From assembly GCA_008931825.1 (NCBI GenBank), contig QXVZ01020786.1, forward strand, positions 1-24,651: a stretch of DNA of 24,651 nt, read 5' to 3'. Positions 17,354 through 24,651 of the stretch are shown piece after piece. Within the stretch, counting starts at the first letter, position 1, and each line of letters starts with the position of its first letter. The DNA is from Phallusia fumigata (lineage: Eukaryota > Chordata > Ascidiacea > Phlebobranchia > Ascidiidae). The position numbers and the translations under genes were made by a program. Below the pieces are notes generated by a model. That model made no database searches, was not told where the DNA came from, and saw only the letters and a list, made by a program, of their open reading frames with translations.

Positions 17354-17578
17354 GGTCCGTAATCTAACGTGCGTAAACGGAACGAATTTACGTTCCGAAA
17401 GTGGCTGCGTAAAGTGCTATACACCGGATCCGAAACGGTGCGACGTTTCGCTTGACTGCGTCCAANGGTCCGTAATCTAACGTGCGTAAACGGAACGAAT
17501 TTACGTTCCGAAAGTGGCTGCGTAAAGTGCTATACACCGGATCCGAAACGGTGCGACGTTTCGCTTGACTGCGTCCAA
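17354..17578. repeat. 112-bp exact duplication across an N (assembly join)
   Basis: 17354-17465 and 17467-17578 are identical and separated only by the N at 17466. Perfect identity abutting a gap character marks two overlapping contig ends that were not merged. The real sequence probably contains one copy. Confidence 0.9.
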
Positions 17579-18011
17579 ATCAAAGCAGCAGTTCTTTGAC
17601 TGCCGGCATGGGAAGGCTGAGCGATAAAAACAAAGGAAGGCTGAGTAATGTAAACAAAAGAAGGTTGCAAGCTCTTTTTGCAACTGATCGCCAGGGTTTG
17701 CGTCAATTCCTTCATGGCTAAATGGTGGCAAGGAGATTCAAGTATTCTACCAGCATCTATTTTCCATTAGCAAGTGTTTCGTGATGACAATGCTTTTTCA
17801 TTGAGGCCATGGTTGTTAACCCCCTATCTACTAGTAGATCAAGGGTAGTCTGATGGAAAAAGGGTTTTCCTCTACAAATGGAACAGAGCCCGTCAATGTA
17901 TAGGTATGTACTCACAACAAATCAATGCATAATGTTTTGCTAATTTTTACCATTTTTGGAAAATGAATTTGGCATTCTTGCATAACGATGGCATGTTTTG
18001 GTACAACCATG
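17579..18011. other. Region without a recognisable gene
   Basis: Contains three short imperfect repeats around GAAGGCTGAG/GAAGGTTGC (17610-17670). No coding or RNA feature seen. Confidence 0.4.
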
Positions 18012-18122
18012 ATATCTGCTGTGGAAACATTCATACAGGTTGTTAAGACAACAGTGTTTTGCATGANATATCTGCTGTGGAAACATTCATACAGGTTGTT
18101 AAGACAACAGTGTTTTGCATGA
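18012..18122. repeat. 55-bp exact duplication across an N (assembly join)
   Basis: 18012-18066 and 18068-18122 are identical around the N at 18067, the same signature as at 17466. Most likely an unmerged contig overlap. Confidence 0.9.
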
Positions 18123-19640
18123 CTGGTTGCAACTGAAAAATATTGCCGAACCTGCTGACCAACAAAAGTACATTGGCTAATCGAAAAGTGCGATGTACTC
18201 AATTACATCCATTCGAGGCATTAACGCGGGAAAAATAGATTAAAAGCCATAATAAAAGATAAAATACTAAAACGCTAAAATGAAAATATTCGAGTTCTCC
18301 CTATGGAGTGACCACCCACAAGCGGTAGCAGGGTCCTGGCGTGCTCGCCAAATGTAACCGACATTAGATAGGTGACCCCGAATTCAGCCTAGGATGTCGG
18401 ATAAGGCGAGAGTGTGAATGTATCTTACAAAATCTTCTAGTTACCCAAACCGGGATCACCATCCCTAATTTGGTAAAGACCAGGGTTCCCTGCACTAACG
18501 GCTTACCGCTTAAACCAGAAGTGAGATGGTCACTCCAATCAGGGCTTCACTTAAATATATATTATTGCAAATGTCAAAACAAATCGTCTCGCTCAACAAT
18601 ACTACGCTACTACTCTGCGCCACACCAATCAACGGCACCAAGACACAACACTGTACACCAACAACGAAGCCCAAGCAAGCACTCCCTCACAACACCAACC
18701 AGCCAAGAGACCTCAACATCACGTGATTGATGTACTAATCGCCTTTCGCCACACCGGCCACGTCCACAATCAATTCACGGTGCGTGACGAGAGTTAAAGG
18801 GAGCGGTACAATAAAATTAATTGTTAAAGAGAAGTGAGTGGAAATCAAAATAGCATAATCAAACAGTGCGTGCAAAAATTAACGTTCACTATTAAACTTA
18901 AAAATAACTACCCAATCAGAAATTATCTACCACTTATGCCCGGCCGTTTTTCTTTCACCCACGATAATCTCTGGTGTATGTACCGATCGGCCGATGGTCG
19001 GCGCCCCCATAGTACTCCCTTGCATGTAAGTGAGGTTTGCCGATGGCATTTCCGTACCTGGCCCTTACTCGGAAAAACCAAACATCGCGTTTGTCCGAAG
19101 ATCGTTGGCGGTCTGGTGCAAAGGCTTATGATAGGAATTACCAAGTTTGGCCACGCTACGATTATGCACGGCGTTCGAAGAGTTATTTGTGAACTGCGCG
19201 AAACTGCATCTTTGTTATTTTTATCAGTAAGGTTTCAAGTTGTGACGTAATATTTTATTTATCAGTTGCACGTTTTTTGTGTCAAGACTTGTGAACCAAC
19301 ATAGGATACTATTCGATATTGGTTTAACAAAATATTTGGGCTATGTAGTCTTCGACATTAATTAAGAAACATATTTGTTAATGTAGTACTATCGTGTATT
19401 ACGTCACTTTGGCACAGAACATGTACTTCCACAACCAACAATTCAAATTTCCGTGGGTTTAAGCTGGCTTTTTTGGAGAAATTTCATGATTAGTACGCCC
19501 TACTTGTTTTTAGTTACTAGACTATTTTTCTACTAAAGGAGTTAAGCTTCGAGCGTAATGGACGCACCCCGTTGGGAGCCGATGCCGACTATCGCGGTAT
19601 TTTGACACGTCGATCAATCATGCCCTTGTAGTTTTGCTCT
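18123..19640. other. Region without a recognisable gene
   Basis: A GC-richer block at about 18300-18540 contains short hairpin-forming pieces (GGGATCACCATCCC at about 18452) and could be a degraded retroposon, but it has no tRNA A/B boxes. A 138-codon frame at 18834-19250 has no recognisable domain and has an equally long rival on the other strand. Nothing firm. Confidence 0.35.
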
Positions 19641-19643
19641 CCC

Positions 19644-19703
19644 TTTTCGCGCCATTGTCTAACTTTTGAACAAAGGCGCGCTAAAGTTCCACGCTGTTAT
19701 TGG
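19644..19703 (+). promoter_or_regulatory. Candidate promoter: E2F-like site and CCAAT box
   Basis: TTTTCGCGCC at 19644-19653 matches an E2F site; a GGCGCGC follows at 19675 and an inverted CCAAT box (ATTGG) at 19699-19703. A modest CpG-containing island in AT-rich DNA, about 200 bp ahead of a possible two-exon ORF. Suggestive only. Confidence 0.3.
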
Positions 19704-19901
19704 CTAAAAGGCGGTGAAAAAAGAAATCGGGCAGTGCAGTTTGACTTGACTGCATGACTGCCTTGTGTTTGATAGCGAAAGTTGTAGAGACAGCATGTAA
19801 ACGTTGTTTAATCGATTATGTTTGTTTTTGAAGTACACAAATTGGTAAAGGTATTAGGCTACTGTTACTGCTATGCATCCAAGTATTCCCCGTTGCTGGA
19901 C

Positions 19902-20165
19902 ATGGAGTTATGTATTTCTAAACCGGTAAGCACCTGTTGTTTAACTTTTGTAAGCCTATTTACTGGCAGTATAATGTAGACGTTTAATAATTAATTTGTA
20001 CCCTTATTTGTTTAAAGTTATAGTTTTATTTGCTAATTGTCACCCTCTGTGTTTTAGAATAAAACTGGATGGTCAAAGTCGTTAAAATGGAAACGAATGG
20101 TCTTCGAAGAACTTTACAGCGGTGTTGAAGGACCAGCGAGACGAGGAAAGAAAACATGCCTCTGA
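19902..20165 (+). CDS. Possible two-exon small gene
   Basis: ATG at 19902 opens MELCISKP, ending exactly at a GTAAGC donor (intron 19926-20057, acceptor GTTTTAG). The next exon continues in phase as NKTGWSKSLKWKRMVFEELY to a stop at 20163. The total is only 43 residues, basic, with no known domain. A second ATG at 19873 would give another frame that closes early. Good splice sites and the promoter-like sequence upstream are the only support; it could equally be noncoding or the start of a longer gene through the donor at 20194. Confidence 0.2.
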
Positions 20166-20280
20166 AAACATGCACTATTTGGTTTACTTTTAGGTAAGAA
20201 ACGCACATACATTTTCGTTACAGGGGATTTAATTTTTTAACATACAGTTATGAGTGGTGAAGGCTGTACCTGTAAGAGTN

Positions 20281-20500
20281 TTTCGTTTTCGCCTGAAAAC
20301 TATGTTAATTTTTATTTCAGTCATTGTGGTGTTTTTGTTAGCTATACCACAAACGCTCAACGATCCACATATGTGTTCACGATTTATTTTAGGTAGAACA
20401 GGATCGGACGTCCTTTAACGGAGAGAATGTCGTCTCCGCTCGTGCGTAGGTGGCGTTGTTGTATCGTCAACAATTTTTATTTGGAAACGTTATGTCCATG
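20281..20500. repeat. Dispersed 230-bp repeat, copy 1
   Basis: Resembles 22084-22316, sharing CACATATGTGTTCACG, GGACGTCCTTT and TCCGCTCGTGCG in the same order, with many substitutions elsewhere. Begins at the N at 20280, so it may extend further left. Confidence 0.75.
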
Positions 20501-20909
20501 TACTTGCTTTCAAGCGATTTCTTAAAACTAGATTGTGACAATGTAGCAAAACACAACATAGGAGTTACTGTTGTTGCAAGTATTTGTAGAAACTTAAGAC
20601 ATTTTAAAGCTAGTTTCGTTTCCATCAAAATGAGATAGCTTCACTTCACCAAATGTGCCCCGTGCGTTATATTTGGGTGGCGACGCATATTTCCACCAGC
20701 AAATAGTTTGCTTTGGTAAATGATCGTTGGTTTTAATAGGCAATCATCCACCAACGTTGGCCCATGAAAGAATTATTTCTTTATTACTTGTGTTGATTAT
20801 GTCACAAACTCATTGCATTGGCTATCGTTTCTTGTGTAGAAAAGTGTAGGGAATTAAAAGTTTAGCAAAATACGACATTGTCGGATTTATTGTCTGTCGT
20901 TTTACCCCT
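20501..20909. other. Spacer between dispersed repeat and satellite array
   Basis: AT-rich, no gene or motif seen; in the second copy of the dispersed repeat this spacer is absent and the array resumes at once. Confidence 0.4.
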
Positions 20910-22083
20910 ATGGTCTACGACCGTTCGAACCACAGAACAAAGTCACATTGTCCAAGAGAACCTAAAGCCTCCAATGAAAGACCGGTTGAAAATAAAATTA
21001 AACAGTTTTCACAAGACAACTCGAAATTTTGATCAGTTACAGCATACAAAGTTTTAGTTTGTTGCATGCAGTGAAACAAATATGAGAAGCGCACATCGTC
21101 ATTTATCGCAAGCCACGACTGCCCGAAGTATAAGGAATAAAGCCACACTGTCCTTCAAACACTACTGCCTCAATTGCAAGCACGGTTTAACAAACCAATT
21201 AAACAGTTTTTTCTAGCCAAAGCATACTGTAGCCAGTTACAGCACGCAAAGTTTCACTTTGTTTCAAACAGTGAATCAAAAATGAAAAGCGCCAATCGTC
21301 AATGATCGGAAGGCACGAACGTTCAACCCACACAAAGGGTAGGTTTGTGCAACACGGTTCAGGATCTAAAACGCAAACGGTTTGACATTCAACTAAACGG
21401 TTTCTACTGGCCAAATCAAAATTTTAGTCAGTAAGGACATGCGAAGTTTTGGTTTGTTCCAATCAGTGAATGAAAATTACTAGCAGCGCACATTTTCTTC
21501 ATTAATAATCGCAAGGCACGACCGCAGGAACAACACAACAAAGTCGCTTTGTCCGACAATACATACAGGCTGTGAAACACGAAAGGCTCAACATAAAATT
21601 CAACGGTTTTCACTAGTCAATTTGAAATTGTAGTCAGTAAAAGCATACAAATGTTCAGTTGTTCACATCAGTGAATACAAATGTAAAGCGCATAGCGTCA
21701 ATAATTGCAAGGCACGACAATTGGCACCACGTAATGAAGTTACTCTTTGTAAAACGTACCGACTCCAAAACACGAACTCTTGAGCATAAAGATATCGGTT
21801 TTTAATATCCAACTCGAAGTTGTTGTCAGTAATAACATGCAAAGTTTTAGATTATTCCGTTCTGTGAATAAAACATTGGAAGCGCACATCGGAAAAAATC
21901 ACAGGGCACGACCGCTCGAAGCGAGGAATAACGTCGCACTGTCCTAGATAACCCACTGCCTCCAATACAAGAACGGTTGATAAAAAAGTAAACAGTTTTC
22001 ACTAGCCAACACGACATTGTCGTCAGTAATAGCATGCAAAGTTCCAAAAAGTGAATCAAAAATGAGAAGCGCACATTGTCAAT
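20910..22083. repeat. Degenerate satellite array, about 200-bp units (left block)
   Basis: The landmark GCGCACATCGTC (or variants) recurs at 21089, 21289, 21486, 21688, 21882 and 22069, that is every 187-202 bp. Around it the order is constant: AAACGGTTTTCACTAGCCAA, AGTCAGTAACAGCAT, CAAAGTTTCAGTTTGTTCC, GTGAATCAAAAATGAGAAGC, landmark, GCAAGGCACGACCG, AAAGTCGC. Units have diverged by roughly a quarter, so the array is old. Short ORFs here are by-products. Confidence 0.88.
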
Positions 22084-22316
22084 GTGCGTTTTAGCCTACA
22101 TACTTTGTTAGTTTTACAAATTTGGTTCAGTCCTTGTAGAGTGTTTGTTAGCAATACCAAAAGATGCGCTACGATCTCACATATGTGTTCACGATTTATT
22201 TTACGTTAAATAGAATAGGACGTCCTTTTATGTACGGGATGTCGTTTCCGCTCGTGCGTGGGTGGTGTTGTTGTGTCGGCAACAGGAATTTTCATTTGGA
22301 AGCGTTATGTTCATGT
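22084..22316. repeat. Dispersed 230-bp repeat, copy 2, inside the satellite array
   Basis: Second copy of 20281-20500, interrupting the array between its sixth and seventh landmarks. The shared core includes TTTGTTAGC.ATACCA, CACATATGTGTTCACG and TCCGCTCGTGCGT. No inverted termini or target duplication recognised. Confidence 0.75.
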
Positions 22317-22324
22317 AAAATGTC

Positions 22325-22870
22325 AAAGCCTCCAATGCAAGAGCTTTTGACATGAAATTAAACGGTTTTCATTAGGTAACACGGAATTATGCAAACTTTC
22401 AGTTGTTCCAATCATTGAATACAAAAGGAAAAGCGCACATCGTCAATAATCGTAAGACACGAACAACACAAAAAAGTCGCTCCATCTGTTCTGATAAACA
22501 TAGAGGCTCTAAAAAACAAACGGATCTAGATAAAATCATACTGTTTTTGCTAGCCAACTCGAAATTGTAGTCAGTAACAGCATACAAAGTTTCAGTTTGT
22601 TCCAAAAATTGAATCCAAAATGAGAAGCGCACACATTCAATAATCGTAAGCCACGACCGTTCAAACCACGCAATAAAGTCGCTGTGTTAAACCTTCCAGG
22701 ATTTAAAGCACGGTTTAACAGAAAACTAAACGGTTTTCACTAGTCAACTCAAAGTTACAGTTTGCTCAAATTGTTGAATCAAAAATTAAAAGTACACATC
22801 GTCATTGATCGCAATGCAAACCAATTGGCTCCACACAACTTGCTCCTGTTTCAAAACGCATCTTCTGCAA
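22325..22870. repeat. Degenerate satellite array, right block
   Basis: The same roughly 200-bp unit resumes, with landmarks at 22433, 22627 and 22792 (the last unit shortened to 165 bp), and fades out by about 22870. Confidence 0.85.
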
Positions 22871-23580
22871 GGGGCCGATTTGCAGATGATCTACTAGGTA
22901 TAATAAGCCAAGCGCTTCTAATTGAGTAGGTGGTTGCCCAAGGTGGGTGGCTTCTTGTAGACGATCTTTGCCTGGGATTTAGTGTCTGTTTTTCATGTGT
23001 CAATTGTAGAAGTTTGGAAAAGGCCTTTGCTACTACGGATTTGCGTTGCGGGTTTAAACCCATTTCTTCAACATTTAGCAGTTGCAATGCAGGTGTTGAT
23101 GATGAATTTCTTTGCGCAACGCTCCCCGTGCTTGGGGTCACAGCTTTCAACTTTCTTGCCAGACGGTGTCGTGTGTACGAAGATATTTAAGTTTTTGACA
23201 CTTTGCGACTTTGTGACACTCGTCTCGTTGGGTTTTTCTGGAACTTTGCTTCTAGTGTTTGGTTTTAATCTTTTTTATTTTGTCTGATTTTTTGCATTCT
23301 CAAGAAATGACGATGCCGATTTGGGGAAAATATAGATGTGATTAGATGAGTTTTCTCTTTTTTTCCAAGTGAAAATTAAGTTATTTGCAGGGGTGGTTTC
23401 TCTATAATCGATCTTCTTAATCTATAGAAGCAAACTCGTCTGCAACAACGCGCCCTGTGTGAAGCCGTCGACAGAAGGAATAAAGAACGAATTTTAGTCA
23501 CGTATACAAGTGAGGGACCGACATATTTCCGATGCACAGTAACCACCAAACTTCACATCATACAAATCAAAAACGTATTC
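22871..23580. other. Region without a recognisable gene
   Basis: Frames of about 100 codons are open on both strands over 22851-23287; neither shows a domain. The minus-strand one (RLARKLKAVTPSTG..) reads like protein and may be an old exon, but I see no clear splice sites. It lies downstream of the receptor gene's 3' end. Confidence 0.35.
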
Positions 23581-23584
23581 ACAC

Positions 23585-23590
23585 TTTATT
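23585..23590 (-). terminator. Poly-A signal of the receptor gene
   Basis: AATAAA on the minus strand, about 230 bases after the receptor stop codon, a normal spacing for a short 3' UTR (23818 to about 23565). Confidence 0.55.
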
Positions 23591-23818
23591 CCAAGTTCTG
23601 GTCCGTCAATTTGACAACAGTTTCATTTAACAGTAAAAGGTGAAAAACTATGAAAACCGGCACTGAAAAAGAATCGAAAGTAAAGACGGCAGAAAAACAT
23701 TTGCCAGAAACTGAAACAGTAAAAACACAAATATGTGTATGTACATGGCGCAGTGTCCACCACAAAAAAATGCGATTTGACAATCTTGCATTGTCGCCAG
23801 TTTTTTTTTACCAAAGGT

Positions 23819-24651
23819 TTACAATGCGGTTTCGTCCACAACTGCCACGTTCACTCGTCGGTCGACTTGTGCCCGCTGACGTCGATACACGTCACGCAAA
23901 CGCTCCCGAATCCGATCGTATACCATTCTCGGGGCGTTTGAGTAGATGAGAGGGTTGAGGGAGCTGTTGATGGGAAGCAGGATAATTGCCGAAACTGCGT
24001 ATATCACTGGAGGAACAGTTGCTCCTCCGAAGTTCACGAAAGCCATGATCGAAATTGGGACCCAGCAGAAGAAATCAGTGAAGATCAGTCGAATGATTTT
24101 CTTTTGCATTTCTGCAATACAAAAAGAATTTGACAGTTGTTAAATATATTTTAAAGTCCAGTTTACCTTGGTTCTGCCTTTCCGCTCTCCCGTCTCTAAC
24201 TCTCTCATTCACTTGCCTACCACTAGCAGTCGATTTCTTGTAAATCCAAATGTAAGTCACAGCCACAAACAGAAAAGCGACGAAGTTAAATATGATGATA
24301 CCAAGTGAAAATGCCCAAGCCTTGTCGGTTGGTGTCACGTAAAGTTTACTGATGCAAACGCTGTTGGTGCTGTAGTATCTGTAAAAATAAATAAATTCTG
24401 GGATTACAGCAATCTTATTGGATTAAAGTTGATTGCTAAAGTATACCCGAAATATCCTGCAATGTCAAACAGTTCGGTGTAAGTATAATCTTCAAGAATA
24501 TCCACGAAATCCGCCCATGAATAAACATTTTGTAGCTTTTGAATTGCGCATCCATAAGCCTGGGAATCGTTGAGTGTAAAATTGTGTTGAAAATTTACAA
24601 ACCGTTCCATAAAAGTGTCCATGCCTGTACAAAAGTCATAAGGTTGCACAA
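23819..24651 (-). CDS. Rhodopsin-type GPCR, last three exons (LGR/relaxin-receptor-like)
   Basis: Seven-helix receptor in the plasma membrane, signalling through G proteins; only the part from extracellular loop 2 onward is in the window. Exons: 24651-24447 (open to the edge, donor GTATAC), 24378-24167 (acceptor TTTTTACAG, donor GTAAAC) and 24111-23819 (acceptor TATTGCAG, stop TAA). Introns are 68 and 55 bp and the phases fit across both. Features: YYSTNSVC just before TM5 (WAFSLGIIIFNFVAFLFVAV), a basic loop 3, TM6 with the CWVP motif (FTDFFCWVPISIMAF), TM7 ending PINSSLNPLIY (NPxxY), and a short Arg-rich tail. TM5-TM7 resemble LGR/relaxin and GRL101-type receptors. The 67 residues of the first visible exon hold NFT and NDS glycosylation sites and no helix. 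Confidence 0.8.

Noticed and set aside
18300..18540. tRNA-derived SINE or snRNA gene
   Set aside because: GC-rich and hairpin-prone, but no A/B boxes, no Sm site and no recognisable RNA core.
20910..22870. CRISPR-like array
   Set aside because: Units are 165-202 bp tandem satellite without short identical repeats and unique spacers, and the DNA is from an animal.

Overview
Organism. This is animal nuclear DNA, most likely from the sea squirt Ciona. The decisive clue is an exact 16-base match on the minus strand (15836 to 15821, and again 16097 to 16082) to the Ciona intestinalis trans-splicing leader ATTCTATTTGAATAAG as I remember it. In both copies a GTAAG splice donor follows at once. A spliced rhodopsin-type receptor gene at the right edge, hAT transposons, an APE-type LINE and AT-rich noncoding DNA all fit an invertebrate chordate. 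Single Ns at 11246, 11609, 16067, 17466, 18067 and 20280 mark contig joins. At two of them (17466, 18067) the flanking sequence is duplicated exactly, so they are assembly artefacts.

Layout. 1-1034: 3' part of a hAT transposase. 1571-2213: a 75-bp tandem array. 2217-4460: a decayed gene joining a Ulp1-like (C48) and a USP-like (C19) cysteine protease. 4487-4945: an orphan ORF. 5971-6835: the N-terminal part of a decayed family-B DNA polymerase from a large mobile element, followed by a hAT-like terminus. 8183-8599: a Cys-rich open frame. 8931-9512 and 16096-16545: the two halves of a second hAT transposase pseudogene (BED-finger, SCAND3/ZBED5-like). It is split by a minus-strand LINE bounded by an 18-bp target-site duplication.

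The LINE (about 9513-16095, gapped). Read on the minus strand it has a spliced-leader (SL) RNA sequence at its 5' end, a 5' UTR with several CRE-like sites, ORF1 (zinc knuckle, repeat tract, Cys-rich C-terminus), and ORF2 (endonuclease plus reverse transcriptase, broken by a gap). A long 3' region follows, with 285-bp monomers rich in CCAAT boxes and a palindromic octamer. The SL RNA start coincides with the insertion boundary. The element was therefore probably copied from an RNA that began at an SL RNA transcription start, or it carries an SL-like leader of its own.

17.3-24.6 kb: mostly noncoding. It holds two join artefacts, a weak promoter-plus-small-gene candidate near 19.6-20.2 kb, and a degenerate array of about 200-bp repeats (20910-22870) interrupted by one copy of a 230-bp dispersed repeat. 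The last exons of a GPCR gene lie on the minus strand (23819-24651). Apart from that receptor, almost everything recognisable is mobile-element material in various states of decay.
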